Notes: generated by a model not told the origin, from the sequence alone. Shown: positions 41,688 through 51,150, counted from the stretch's first letter. The stretch: 64,000 nucleotides of DNA from Prolixibacteraceae bacterium UBA1413 (GCA_002304925.1 DBPT01000022.1:43822-107821); one strand, 5' to 3'. Numbers and translations: made by a program.

Positions 41688-42602
41688 GTGAGGGGTGGTT
41701 TCATTCCAGATTTCATAGGCTTTTTCAGCCTGGAGCACCAGCATTTCATATCCGTTTTTGACGGTTGCCCCCTGTTTTCGTCCCAATGCCAGAAACCGGG
41801 TTTCTTCCGGATTATAGACCAGGTCATACAGAAGGTGGCAGGGTGAGATCCATTGATACGGAAACGGAGGACAGGTTTCTTCCCGGGGAAAGGTTCCCAG
41901 GGGGGTGGCATTGACGACAACGGTAAATTCGTTTGTCAAATCACGCGTCAGTCCGTCATACCCGATGGTTCCCGGGGCTCCGGGTGTCCGGGAAACCACC
42001 AGTACGTCAATGCCTGCCCCGGAAAGGGCATATTTCACAGCCTTTGACGCCCCCCCGCTTCCCAGGATCAACGCCCTGCGGTGATGCGGTTTCAGCAAAC
42101 CGGCGATGCTGGCGGAAAAACCAAAAACATCGGTATTGAATCCCTCAAGCGAAATGCCGTATTCTTCCAAAAACCGTCCGGGATTTTCATGAAACCGAAG
42201 GAAATCCTCCTGTGAAAGGGCTGAATGCTCTACTGGAACAGGTGAATTCTTCGCAGGAAGGGGTGAATCCCCAGAGAACTCCCCCTGACTGTCCTGAAGG
42301 GGCTCTCCCGGAATTCTTCGGTGTGCGATGCGGGTGATCCTGATGGTGTTGACAGCTCCGATTCGGGCAGCCTCCGCATCAACACCGGAAAGCAGGGGAA
42401 TGATCCGCTCCTTGTAAGGAATGGTGACATTCAGACCCGCCAGCTCCTTATGGCTCAGGACAATTTCAGGTAACCGGCCGATATCCTCCAGCTCAAAATT
42501 GAGATATCGCTCCCTTTTATTCTCTTTCAGGAACTTATCGGTGAAATAGCGTTGCGAAAAGGAATGGGCCAGGGGATAACCTATCAGTCCATAGGTTCTC
42601 AT
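41685..42602 (-). CDS. aroE: Shikimate dehydrogenase
   Basis: Reduces 3-dehydroshikimate with NADPH in chorismate synthesis. The 305-residue protein has the substrate-site motifs GYPLAHSFS (residues 8-16), NVTIPYKE (58-65) with the catalytic Lys64, GAVNTI (82-87), GFNTDVFGF (154-162) and the Rossmann LGSGGASKAV. AroE is usually about 250-280 residues. Here an extra segment of roughly 55 residues (about 90-148), rich in Pro, Ser, Glu and Gly, sits between GAVNTI and the NTD motif, where only a short loop is normal. It begins 6 nt after the TPR gene stop. Confidence 0.93.
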   Translation of the reverse strand: MRTYGLIGYPLAHSFSQRYFTDKFLKENKRERYLNFELEDIGRLPEIVLSHKELAGLNVTIPYKERIIPLLSGVDAEAARIGAVNTIRITRIAHRRIPGEPLQDSQGEFSGDSPLPAKNSPVPVEHSALSQEDFLRFHENPGRFLEEYGISLEGFNTDVFGFSASIAGLLKPHHRRALILGSGGASKAVKYALSGAGIDVLVVSRTPGAPGTIGYDGLTRDLTNEFTVVVNATPLGTFPREETCPPFPYQWISPCHLLYDLVYNPEETRFLALGRKQGATVKNGYEMLVLQAEKAYEIWNETTPH

Positions 42603-42608
42603 GACCAG

Positions 42609-44024
42609 CTATTTAAGGGGTGAATAAGTTTTGATCAGTTTTCTGACCGAATCGTTCTGGGCGGCTTTGGGGTTGGCCCTAAAAAGATCGTCATGCCTGT
42701 TAAAGTCCAGCTTGAGGGCTGTTTCGAGTTGTTCGGCAGCTTCCTTTTCGTCGTTGGTTTCCAGAAGATAGGCCGCCAGGCGATATTTGATGGCAGCGTC
42801 ATTTTCGTTGTGGCGGATTCCCAGTTTCAGGGTATCGATGGCCTCTTTCACCTGACCACAGGTATGCTGGAACTCGGCGAAATTAATCCACACTTCCGAA
42901 TTTTCAGGGTTGAGTAAGGCAGCCTTTTTAAAAGCGCCCTGCGCTTCTTTCCGGTGTCCTGAATCCGCAAGCACCCGGGCATAGGTAAACCAGTATTCAG
43001 GGGTTTCCTTCTCAAGGGATATGGCCTTTTTGATCAGGGAAAGGCTCTTTTCATAGTTCTTCTCCAGCCAGAAGATGATTCCTTTCGAAAAGAGGGCGAT
43101 GTCATTCTCGGGATTGATTTCCAACGCCTTGCGATAATACCGCCCTGCCATCCGGTAACGTCCCTGGTTCAGGTAGCACTCACCCATGTAACACCAGGCA
43201 TCGTCATTTTCAGCATCATATTTCAGGTATTCCCGATAAGCCGAAATGGCTTCCTTGTATCGCTCCAGGTTGGCCAGGGAGTTGGCTTTGTTGAAAATTG
43301 CGTGATAGAAGGTCTCTCTCAACGCCAGCGTGAAATCGTAAGCTTCCAGGGCTTTTTCAAACTGCAAATTCCGGTTGTAGGCAATGCCCAGGTTGAACCA
43401 TACGGCCGGATTAAAAGGATCAAGGTCAAGATAGAGGTTGTAATAATAAATGCTTTTTTCAGCAAAACCCAACTGGTCATAGAAATAACCCAGGTCATTC
43501 AGGAGCATCTCATTTTCGGGGTTCACTGAAAAAGATTGTTCGAAATAACGGATGGCCATTTCGATATTTCCTGCGGGGAGCCATGATGTTCCGATGTGGT
43601 ACAGCACATCGTCGAGTTCGTCCCCGGCAAGGTCGACAGCTTTGGCAAACTGTGATTCGGCCATGCTTTGCTGCTCCAGCATCAGATGTGCGGTTCCCAT
43701 CATCAGAAAAACGTCGGGATTTTCCCGGTCCAGTTCCGCCAGCAAACGGAGCTCGTCGAGTGCTTCCTCGGGAGAATTGCTGTTGATCAATGACTGTGCA
43801 TACCGAAGGCGGATGGGTAAGGCGGCGGGATGTATTTCCATGGCCTGCTCCACGGCCAGGTTCACCGTTTCAAAATCCCCTTCATCGATAAGGTAATCAA
43901 TGATGGATTCATACTCCACCACATCGAAATAGATAAAATCGCCTGATCGCAGGGAACTTCTGAACCGGACATACGCATCCAGCGCTTCCTGTTCATCCAA
44001 AAAATCCCTGGCATCGTCGCTCAT
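42609..44024 (-). CDS. Tetratricopeptide repeat protein
   Basis: A 471-residue protein with no signal peptide, built almost wholly of TPR helices. Repeats with the W-L-G-Y-A-F-A-P pattern are visible, for example PAVWFNLGIAYNRNLQFEKALEAYDF, DDAWCYMGECYLNQGRYRMAGRYYRKALEINP and SEVWINFAEFQHTCGQVKEAIDTLKLG. The N-terminus is acidic (MSDDARDFLDEQEALD). About 11-12 repeats can be counted by eye. It is a protein-binding scaffold with unknown partner. It is tightly coupled to aroE (6 nt), an arrangement seen in Bacteroidota, though the reason is not obvious. Confidence 0.88.
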   Translation of the reverse strand: MSDDARDFLDEQEALDAYVRFRSSLRSGDFIYFDVVEYESIIDYLIDEGDFETVNLAVEQAMEIHPAALPIRLRYAQSLINSNSPEEALDELRLLAELDRENPDVFLMMGTAHLMLEQQSMAESQFAKAVDLAGDELDDVLYHIGTSWLPAGNIEMAIRYFEQSFSVNPENEMLLNDLGYFYDQLGFAEKSIYYYNLYLDLDPFNPAVWFNLGIAYNRNLQFEKALEAYDFTLALRETFYHAIFNKANSLANLERYKEAISAYREYLKYDAENDDAWCYMGECYLNQGRYRMAGRYYRKALEINPENDIALFSKGIIFWLEKNYEKSLSLIKKAISLEKETPEYWFTYARVLADSGHRKEAQGAFKKAALLNPENSEVWINFAEFQHTCGQVKEAIDTLKLGIRHNENDAAIKYRLAAYLLETNDEKEAAEQLETALKLDFNRHDDLFRANPKAAQNDSVRKLIKTYSPLK

Positions 44025-44082
44025 ATCATCGGCAATTAATGTGCAAATGTAGTAAAAGCTTTTAATAGCAGCATGTTTTCCA

Positions 44083-45612
44083 TTATTGATGCTGATCCCT
44101 CAACAAATCGTTAACCGTCTTTACCGGATTGAAAGTTTCCACCGGCACTTCCACGAAAACGGTATTCCAGTCGCTCATGGCCCCGTTCCACAATCCCGGC
44201 AGTTCTTGCGCTTTCAAATCCTTGCCGTCTTTGGATTTCCGGGAGATAAAACCGGTTGCCGGATCCCTGAATTGCATCAGGTCGTATTTTTTTCCCTTAT
44301 AATTTTTGAGTCCGCATACAAGGTCGACAGGGTTGAAATGAGTGGCATGCCGCGCGATGTCCGCCCGGACGGGATCGTCATGATCGATCTGGACACTCTC
44401 GGCGATCTGCAGGGATACCGTACCGTCATGATTGCGGGTCAGGAAGGGTCCTCCGCCCGGTTCTCCCTGATTTTTCACCATTCCGCAAACCCGCAGCGGC
44501 CTGTTGAATTTTTCACGCAGGTAACGCACCAGGTCCTCCTTTTCGGTGTAATAATGGTTCTCGGCAGGTTTGGTGTTGAGGATGTTTTCCAGAAAACCGG
44601 ATGCCTCGGCAAGGAACCCGCTCTCAATGGAATGGGGAAATTTCTCATTCAGTTCTTTCTGATAAAGGAAGATCTGATCCTGGTATTTCAGCAGCAACCC
44701 GGCAAGTACCTTTTTGTAAGTAAAGGTAGGCTGTTTCAATTTGTCGGGGACCACATTATCGATATTTTTGATAAAGACCAGATCGGCATCCAGGTCATTA
44801 AGGTTTTCCAGGAGGGCTCCGTGTCCCCCAGGCCGGAAGAGCAGGGAACCATCCTCCTCCCTGAAGGGAAGGTTGTTGAGATCCACGGCGATGGTATCTG
44901 TCGAAGGTTTCTGCTGGCTGAAGCCAACTTCAAAGGAGACCCCGAATTGTGCTTCGTATTTTTCCTTCACGCGCTCCAGCAAGGATGCAAAGGCGGTTTC
45001 GTGTTCTGGGGAAACGGTAAAGTGAAGCCTTACCACATCTTTATTGTCTTTTGCATAGCTGACGCCTTCGACAAGATGCTCCTCGAAAGGCGTTCTGCAA
45101 GCATAGCCATATTTGTGAAACAGGAGCAGTCCCTTAGGCATGCTGCCGTAATTCATTCCCCCGGCGTTCAGCAGATATTCCAGGAAATTCCGGAATCCGC
45201 GATTTTTCCCTTCCTTCCTGATGATATCTTTCAGTTCCCCGGCAAAGGCGAAATCATCTATCCTTTCATAAAATTCGCGGGCATCCTTGTTCCCGGCGAG
45301 AACTTCCTCTTCTCCTTTTCCTGAGTTTAATTCCTCGAGTGCCGCGAAGAGAGATTTGAACATCCGGCTGGCGGCTCCCGAGGCAGGCACGAATTTCATG
45401 ATTTTCAGGCCTGAACCGGCTTTTTCATCGAACAGAAGTTTCAGTTTTTCAACCTCCGTGTCACTGACCTGCAAAATCCCTTTTCCGGGCCCGGCAGCTT
45501 CAATAACCGGAAGAAAGGGAAATCCCGTCCTGAAATATTCAATCTGCCGGAGGACCTCATCGGGATTGCTCCCCCGTACGATCATCTGTTCTTTGTCCCT
45601 TGCACTAAACAT
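44083..45612 (-). CDS. DUF4301 family protein
   Basis: A 509-residue soluble protein of a family common in Bacteroidota and of unknown function. Conserved-looking segments are KFVPASGAASRMFKSLFAAL (near residues 73-92), FRPGGHGALLENLNDLDADLVFIKNIDNVVPD (around 265-295) and NRPLRVCGMVKNQGEPGGGPF. The SGAASRMFK loop and the KNIDN segment recall sugar-nucleotidyltransferase folds, so a nucleotide-binding role is possible, but this is inference. It stands alone on the minus strand, divergent from the radical SAM gene. Confidence 0.85.
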   Translation of the reverse strand: MFSARDKEQMIVRGSNPDEVLRQIEYFRTGFPFLPVIEAAGPGKGILQVSDTEVEKLKLLFDEKAGSGLKIMKFVPASGAASRMFKSLFAALEELNSGKGEEEVLAGNKDAREFYERIDDFAFAGELKDIIRKEGKNRGFRNFLEYLLNAGGMNYGSMPKGLLLFHKYGYACRTPFEEHLVEGVSYAKDNKDVVRLHFTVSPEHETAFASLLERVKEKYEAQFGVSFEVGFSQQKPSTDTIAVDLNNLPFREEDGSLLFRPGGHGALLENLNDLDADLVFIKNIDNVVPDKLKQPTFTYKKVLAGLLLKYQDQIFLYQKELNEKFPHSIESGFLAEASGFLENILNTKPAENHYYTEKEDLVRYLREKFNRPLRVCGMVKNQGEPGGGPFLTRNHDGTVSLQIAESVQIDHDDPVRADIARHATHFNPVDLVCGLKNYKGKKYDLMQFRDPATGFISRKSKDGKDLKAQELPGLWNGAMSDWNTVFVEVPVETFNPVKTVNDLLRDQHQ

Positions 45613-45766
45613 AAGCTCATCCGTTTATTCTGAAAACAGCTAATTTACGATTCGCCTGCATTTGGCCTAAACAAATCCCAAAAAGTTATCATGTGATTTT
45701 TCAACAAAGCATCCAGCTGAATTCAGCCCGAGTTTTTTAATTTTAACCCGGCATAATCCATCAGCG

Positions 45767-46735
45767 ATGCGGCAATTCCCATGGGGCCATATTGGCAGGT
45801 ACAACAATTTCCAGTTTTTCTTCCGGAAGGTTTTCAAGGGGGAGAAAGTGCAGAAAATCAGTCTGGAGTCCGGATTGACCTGTCCGAACCGTGACGGGCT
45901 GAAGGGGGAAGGGGGATGCACCTATTGCAATAACGAAGCATTTACCCCGCCCCCTGCCGGAACGCACAAAACGATCCCCATCCAGATGGAAGAAGGGATC
46001 CGTTTCTTTGCGCACAAATATCCCACCATGAAATACCTGGCATATTTCCAGTCCTACAGCAACACTTACGCGCCGCTTCCCGCACTGAAAGAGATCTATG
46101 GCGAAGCCCTCGCCTTTCCCCGAGTTGCCGGACTGGTAATCTCCACCCGTCCCGATTGTCTGGATGAAGGAATCCTCGACTACCTGGCTGACCTTTCCGG
46201 AAGAACTTACCTGATGCTGGAACTGGGATTGGAATCTCATCTTGATGTCACGCTGGAACGCATCAACCGGGGACACACCTTCGCCGAATCGGCAGCAGCC
46301 CTTGAAGCAGCTTCCCGGAGGGGTATCCGCACTACCGCCCATATGATCCTGGGATTGCCGGGCGAGACCCGTGAGGATTGGCTGGAACAGGCCCGGGTAA
46401 TATCACGGCTTCCTGTCGATAACCTGAAGCTCCACCAGATGCAGATCCACAAGGGTACTGTAATGGCCCGCCAATACCGGAACGATCCGTCGCAATTCCG
46501 TCTTTTTACCGCGGAAGAGTATGCTTCACTGGTAGTGGAATACTTAGAATTGCTGAATCCCCTGATCACGGTGGAACGCTTCACCAGCCAGGCTCCGGCT
46601 GAGCTCCTGATCGCCCCGGCATGGGGAATCAAAAATTACGAGTTTTCAGCTATTGTCGAAAAGCTGCTGGAACAACGCAACACCTGGCAGGGGAGGCTTT
46701 TCCTGACTTCTGACACTATAGAGTTTATTTCGTAA
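45767..46735 (+). CDS. TIGR01212 family radical SAM protein (YhcC-like)
   Basis: A 322-residue radical SAM enzyme. The 4Fe-4S cysteines have the unusual TIGR01212 spacing: Cys39, Cys51 and Cys54 in GLTCPNRDG and GGCTYCNN. Further family blocks are YFQSYSNTYAPL, LVISTRPDCLDEGILDYL, LMLELGLESHLDVTLERINRGH and HMILGLPGETREDWLEQA. E. coli YhcC is the best-known relative and its role is not settled, with tRNA or redox functions discussed. The gene is monocistronic, 154 bp from divergent DUF4301. Confidence 0.9.
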   Translation: MRQFPWGHIGRYNNFQFFFRKVFKGEKVQKISLESGLTCPNRDGLKGEGGCTYCNNEAFTPPPAGTHKTIPIQMEEGIRFFAHKYPTMKYLAYFQSYSNTYAPLPALKEIYGEALAFPRVAGLVISTRPDCLDEGILDYLADLSGRTYLMLELGLESHLDVTLERINRGHTFAESAAALEAASRRGIRTTAHMILGLPGETREDWLEQARVISRLPVDNLKLHQMQIHKGTVMARQYRNDPSQFRLFTAEEYASLVVEYLELLNPLITVERFTSQAPAELLIAPAWGIKNYEFSAIVEKLLEQRNTWQGRLFLTSDTIEFIS

Positions 46736-46853
46736 TTTGATTTAGAAGAATCTGACTGGTCAGTAAAGCCGGTCAGTTATAGTTTCCACGGGAAATCATC
46801 TCACTTTGTCACCTTTACCAAGGATGTGGTACCCTGACAATGACAGGCTCCCT

Positions 46854-48434
46854 TTACTTCCTGGTTTCTTCGAGATACCTTTCCAAAAACTGCTTGTCCA
46901 ACTCCTCTGAATCGCCGTATTGGAGACGTAACTTTATCAGCTTTTCATGCAGGTCGGCCCGGACTTCAGCATAGGCAGGATCTCCATAGACGTTTTGCAT
47001 CTCATCGGGATCGGTTTCGAGGTCATACAATTCCCATTCATCGATGTCGTAATAGAAGTGTATCAATTTATAACGGCCGGTACGGACCCCATAATGGCGT
47101 TTCACCATGTGTTCAGCCGGGAATTCATAATAATGGTAGTAAACGGCATCACGCCATTCGCTGCTTTTTCCCGACACCAGATTCCGGAACGAAGTCCCCT
47201 GCATATCTGCCGGAATTTCCACGCCGGCATAATCGAGGAAGGTGGGTGCAAAGTCAAGGTTCATCACCAGGTTGTTGTTCACCGATCCGGGAGCGATCTC
47301 CTTCGGGAAGCGGATGATCAGGGGGGTTTTCAGCGACTGTTCATACATGAAGCGTTTGTCGAACCACCCATGTTCTCCAAGGTAGAAACCCTGATCGGAA
47401 GTGTAAACCACAATGGTATTATCAGCGAGTCCGTTTTTGTCGAGATAATCAAGCACCTCTCCCACCCCGTCATCGACCGATTGGATGCATCGGAGATAAT
47501 CCTTGATGTAGCGGTTGAATTTCCAGAGGGCAAGTTCTTTCCCCTTCAGTCTGGCTTTCAGGAACTCCTGGTTTTCTCCTTCGTAGGCTTCCATCCAGTT
47601 ATTTCTCTGCTGTTCATCCATCCGTTTCAGATCGTTGATGAAACGGGTAGAGTCTCCCTCAGGATCTACGATCAGTTTGAAGTCGTGGCCCCATTGACCG
47701 TGACCGTCAATTTTCATCTCTTGTTCCCGTGCAGCCCGGCCCCTTCCGGCATAGTCGTCGAAGAAATTGGCAGGGGGATCAAAGGTCTTGTCGTCGAAGA
47801 GGTTGACATATTTGGGTGAGGGCTGCCAGTTGCGGTGGGGAGCCTTTTGGTGAAACAGCAGGCAGAAGGGCTTTTCCTTGTCGCGTTTGTTTTCAAGCCA
47901 GTCGAGGGCAAACTGGGTGGTCAGTTCCGTGCAATAACCCGGGATTCGCTTTTTTACTCCCATCTCAATAAAGTCGGGATTGTAATATTGGCCTTGTCCG
48001 GGCAGCACATTCCAGTAATCAAATCCCCGGGGAGTTCCGTCGAGATGAATTTTCCCGATCAGGGCGGTCTGGTAGCCCGATTGTTGCAGCAATTCCGGAA
48101 AGTTGGGCTGACTCCAGTCGAATTTCATCCTGTTGTCCACCTTTCCGTTCAGGTGGCTGTATTTTCCGGTAAGTATCACCGCCCTGCTGGGCGCACAGAT
48201 GGAGTTGGTCACACAGGCGTTGTTGAAGATCACCCCTTCGCGGGCCAGCCGGTCAATATTCGGTGTGTTGTTCAACCCATGCCCATAAGCGCTGATGGCC
48301 TGATAAGCATGGTCATCGCTCATGATAAAAACAATGTTGGGCCGTTGGGGGGGAACTGTCTTATCCTTATTACAGGATAGGAATCCTGCCCCCAGGGCAC
48401 ACAGCGCCAAAGATTTCGGAAGTGCTGATTTCAT
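46854..48434 (-). CDS. Sulfatase (type I, formylglycine) lipoprotein
   Basis: A 526-residue exported arylsulfatase-fold enzyme. It has a lipoprotein signal with Cys21 (GFLSC), metal-binding IVFIMSDDHAY (Asp40, Asp41), and the maturation motif Cys80-A-P-S-R followed by ILTGKY, whose cysteine must be converted to formylglycine. VYTSDQGFYLGEHGWFDKRFMYE provides further metal and sulfate residues. The sequence resembles glycosaminoglycan or mucin-type sulfatases of Bacteroidota, but the substrate cannot be fixed. No sulfatase-maturing radical SAM enzyme is in the window (the TIGR01212 protein is not one), so maturation must be encoded elsewhere. Confidence 0.92.
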   Translation of the reverse strand: MKSALPKSLALCALGAGFLSCNKDKTVPPQRPNIVFIMSDDHAYQAISAYGHGLNNTPNIDRLAREGVIFNNACVTNSICAPSRAVILTGKYSHLNGKVDNRMKFDWSQPNFPELLQQSGYQTALIGKIHLDGTPRGFDYWNVLPGQGQYYNPDFIEMGVKKRIPGYCTELTTQFALDWLENKRDKEKPFCLLFHQKAPHRNWQPSPKYVNLFDDKTFDPPANFFDDYAGRGRAAREQEMKIDGHGQWGHDFKLIVDPEGDSTRFINDLKRMDEQQRNNWMEAYEGENQEFLKARLKGKELALWKFNRYIKDYLRCIQSVDDGVGEVLDYLDKNGLADNTIVVYTSDQGFYLGEHGWFDKRFMYEQSLKTPLIIRFPKEIAPGSVNNNLVMNLDFAPTFLDYAGVEIPADMQGTSFRNLVSGKSSEWRDAVYYHYYEFPAEHMVKRHYGVRTGRYKLIHFYYDIDEWELYDLETDPDEMQNVYGDPAYAEVRADLHEKLIKLRLQYGDSEELDKQFLERYLEETRK

Positions 48435-48577
48435 AGCGTCGGCTTTTTAAAAATAATGTTCTTCAAATATCGGTTAAACTACCCCCATTCTGAATTATAG
48501 GGATCAGTTCTGCAGATTCCCGGTAAAAGTGATACCTCAAATTTAAAAAAAACCGGTGATTTTAGTAATTTCGTTGT

Positions 48578-48745
48578 ATGGAAAAGCGGAACAAACCCAT
48601 TTTCAACAAACGGATCTTTTGGGATGTCCATTTTGAGGAAATCGATTACGATGACAAGGCAAGCTTTGTCTTCTGCAGTGTTTTTGAGCGGGGCGATGTG
48701 GAGGATATCCGCCAGTGCCGGAGATATTACTGGGATGAAAAATAA
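48578..48745 (+). CDS. Small DUF6922-like protein, probable antitoxin-side partner of an AbiEii locus
   Basis: A 55-residue protein from ATG 48578 (MEKRNKPIFNKRIFWDVHF). The core FWDVHFEEIDYDDKASFVFCSVFERGDVEDI, followed by a short basic segment and Tyr-Tyr-Trp, matches DUF6922-type small proteins that precede AbiEii/MNT nucleotidyltransferase genes in Bacteroidota. It appears intact. The neighbouring AbiEii-like gene 88 nt downstream is broken, so this may be an orphan antitoxin relic. The family and role are recognised by pattern and context, not by search. Confidence 0.65.
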   Translation: MEKRNKPIFNKRIFWDVHFEEIDYDDKASFVFCSVFERGDVEDIRQCRRYYWDEK

Positions 48746-48833
48746 AGAAAGTTCTAAAGCAGGTGAAGTTCTTACCGCTTCATACCATCTATTTTGTGAG
48801 TGCTATTTTTGATATTCCCATCAATGAATTAAG

Positions 48834-49201
48834 ATGTTACACACTAAGGCAGTTGAACCCCGAACTCTTTCCTTATTATTAATGAAAGTTCCTGCCTTGA
48901 AACCCTTTTCCCTGGTCGGAGGAACGGCTTTATCACTACGTTATGGACATCGAGGATCAATTGACCTTGACCTGTTTTGGCATCAAAAGTTTGATCATTC
49001 ACCCATTATTATTCACTGCAACAATTAATTGATTGGCACAAAGAAAAATATCCGAATCAAATGCTTGCCATCAGCATACCCCATGCATTGACCGATTTTA
49101 TTGATGCAGACAACACAGATGCGCCTTTCAATTTTAAAAATCAAATCTGGGAAATTGTAAAACGAGGGATCAGTAAGGCGGTGAGTGACTTTTTACGCTA
49201 A
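48834..49201 (+). pseudogene. Decayed AbiEii/AbiGii-family nucleotidyltransferase toxin gene
   Basis: The N-terminal frame (48834-49028) encodes VEPRTLSLLL and FSLVGGTALSLRYGHRGSIDLDLF, with the GG-T-A-L nucleotidyltransferase loop and the D-x-D metal motif of AbiEii toxins. It stops at 49028. A second frame (49022-49201) encodes DWHKEKYPNQMLAIS, ALTDFIDADNTD and WEIVKRGISKAVSDFL, resembling the family's C-terminal end. The middle, normally more than 100 residues, is missing, so the gene has a large deletion plus frame change. It is AT-rich relative to its neighbours. Confidence 0.7.
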
Positions 49202-49217
49202 AATCTCCGCATAAAAG

Positions 49218-50408
49218 TCAGCCTTCAACCGGTCTTTCTGGCGGTTTGACAAAAAACAACATATAAAAAAAGACCACCAGACTGATGACGGCCGTAAGGA
49301 GGAATGCCGGCGGAGCGCCGAACCGGCTCCAGATCAGTCCGGCTAGCGTGCTGGCGATCATCAGCGAAATGCTCTGGAGGGAGACGAACAGCCCCACAGC
49401 GGTTCCAGTCTCTTCTTTTTTGACCAGATTGGTGATCCAGGCTTTGGAGATCCCTTCGGTGGCGGCCATATAAATGCCGTAAATGCCGAAAATGGCATAA
49501 AAGGCCGGCATGGATCCGGCTTTTGCCATACCAAAATAGGTGGCCGAGAACAGTAGCAAACCGCCCAGAAATATTTTTTTCATATTGAACCGGTCGGCAA
49601 GACGACCCAAGGGGTATGCCGCCAGCGCATAGACAAGGTTGAAGAAGATATACGCCATGATGGCATTGTTCTCACTGCCGGCAGATTCCCTGACTTTCAG
49701 CACCAGCAGCATATCGGAACTGTTGAACAAAGCAAAGAGAATGAGGGGAATGAGCAGCTTCCGGTAACCTGAAGGAGCTTTTTTCCAGTACTTGAAATAA
49801 GAGAGAAATCCGGCAGAACGTTTTTCGACCGGCAACGGTACTGGACGCTCCCTAACCAGAAAAGTAAAGAGAACTGCAATGACCCCCGGAATAAAGGCAA
49901 GATAAAAGAGGGTGGTCAATTTCCCCGGGTGGAGGTGTAAATATGCCAAGGCGATCAGGGGTCCGATAACGGCACCCAGAGTATCCCAGCCCCTGTGGAA
50001 GCTGAAGACGCCGGCTTTGGTTTCCGGAGTGGCCTCCGCCGAAAGGAGGGCATCACGGGGAGCCGTCCGCAGCCCCTTGCCCAACCGGTCAGTGGTACGG
50101 GCGAAGAAAATCCATAACGGAAACCGCAGGAGAACCATCATGGGTTTTGAGAGCGCTGACAGGAAATAGCCCAAACGAACAAAGGGCATCCTTCTGCCCA
50201 AATGATCCGACCATTTGCCGAAAAAACCCTTGCTCAGTCCGGCTGCAGCTTCCGCAATCCCTTCCAAAATCCCAATAAGAAAAACCGAAAATCCGATATT
50301 CCGGAGGTAGACCGGAATCACCGGGTAGAGCATTTCACTGGCCACATCGGCAAACATGCTGACCAGGGAAAGAATCCAGACCGTACGGGTAATGATCTTT
50401 TTTCTCAT
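49218..50408 (-). CDS. MFS transporter
   Basis: A 396-residue inner-membrane protein with about 12 transmembrane segments. The MFS loop 2-3 motif reads GFFGKWSDHLGRRMPFVRLGY and the mirrored one reads PLGRLADRFNMKKIFLGG. The start LVSMFADVASEMLYPVIPVYLRNIGF is shared with a group of MFS proteins often annotated as drug or unknown-solute exporters. Substrate and direction are unknown. It is separated from the broken toxin locus by 16 nt and from DUF1573 by 133 nt. Confidence 0.85.
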   Translation of the reverse strand: MRKKIITRTVWILSLVSMFADVASEMLYPVIPVYLRNIGFSVFLIGILEGIAEAAAGLSKGFFGKWSDHLGRRMPFVRLGYFLSALSKPMMVLLRFPLWIFFARTTDRLGKGLRTAPRDALLSAEATPETKAGVFSFHRGWDTLGAVIGPLIALAYLHLHPGKLTTLFYLAFIPGVIAVLFTFLVRERPVPLPVEKRSAGFLSYFKYWKKAPSGYRKLLIPLILFALFNSSDMLLVLKVRESAGSENNAIMAYIFFNLVYALAAYPLGRLADRFNMKKIFLGGLLLFSATYFGMAKAGSMPAFYAIFGIYGIYMAATEGISKAWITNLVKKEETGTAVGLFVSLQSISLMIASTLAGLIWSRFGAPPAFLLTAVISLVVFFYMLFFVKPPERPVEG

Positions 50409-50541
50409 TGTTGATTAACGTTTTTGAATCCGGGAGATTTTTAAAATTCCGGACGCAATTTTATCAACCAACCAGCTAAGGAGAACAGTGAGAATTCAGA
50501 GTTTTTTGTGCAGAGAACGGGAATTTTGATGCTGGATCCCG

Positions 50542-50937
50542 CTATTGTTTGGGAGTGACATTCCCTTTTATGGTCAGCATGACATTTCCGTTGGCCGCAT
50601 TGGAAATCACAGTGACGACCTTGTTAAAGGAACCGACAATCTGGGTGTTGTACTTCACCTTGATCGTCCCTTTCTGTCCTGCAAGGACAGGTTCCCTGGT
50701 CCATTCCGGCACAGTGCATCCGCAGGAGGCTCGTACATTGCTCAGAACCACAGGAACGGAACCTTTGTTTGTGAATGTGAACTCGCAGGTTCCGTCGCCT
50801 CCCTGAACGATGGGGCCATAATCGTGGATTACCTTGTCAAAAAGGATACTGTCCGCTTTGGCAGTTTTCCCGTCCTGTGCAAAAAGGTTTGCGGCTACGA
50901 AAGTCAGCAGAAAAAAGGAAAGTAAAGTCTTTTTCAT
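50542..50937 (-). CDS. DUF1573 domain secreted protein
   Basis: A 131-residue exported protein with a signal peptide (MKKTLLSFFLLTFVAANLFA) and one Ig-like ASH/MSP-type DUF1573 domain. The hallmark CEFTFTNKGSVPVVLSNVRASCGCTVPEW contains the paired cysteines, followed by PVLAGQKGTIKVKYNTQIVGSFNKVVTVISNA. Such proteins are abundant in Bacteroidota periplasm and of unknown function. It is monocistronic with over 130 bp on both sides. Confidence 0.9.
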   Translation of the reverse strand: MKKTLLSFFLLTFVAANLFAQDGKTAKADSILFDKVIHDYGPIVQGGDGTCEFTFTNKGSVPVVLSNVRASCGCTVPEWTREPVLAGQKGTIKVKYNTQIVGSFNKVVTVISNAANGNVMLTIKGNVTPKQ

Positions 50938-51114
50938 TGTTGTAAAATATAACTTTAAGCGTTAGTCTATGTTTCAGCTCCCGGATAACATTCCGAAGTG
51001 CCTGAATTCAGGAATCAAAAATTGAACCAAACTTTCGAAGGTAGCAATTTAGTTGTTGGAATGATCTCATTTAACCATCATTTTTTTGATCATTCATATG
51101 TGTCATTAACTCTA

Positions 51115-51150
51115 AAAGAAAGACACAGATAAAAACCGGCGTCTTTCTTT
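51115..51150 (-). terminator. Hairpin at the 3' end of the aldose epimerase gene
   Basis: Ten-base arms AAAGAAAGAC and GTCTTTCTTT flank a 16-nt loop, starting at the galM stop codon on the minus strand. The 3' arm is itself T-rich (GTCTTTCTTTTAG), giving a weak run of U. This is a plausible intrinsic terminator but the loop is long. Confidence 0.5.

Noticed and set aside
45767..46735. Anaerobic sulfatase-maturing enzyme for the nearby sulfatase
   Set aside because: The cysteine spacing (C-x11-C-x2-C) and other motifs are those of TIGR01212, and the SPASM-type C-terminal cysteines are absent.
48834..49201. Intact small nucleotidyltransferase
   Set aside because: The two halves are in different frames and the middle of the family domain is missing.
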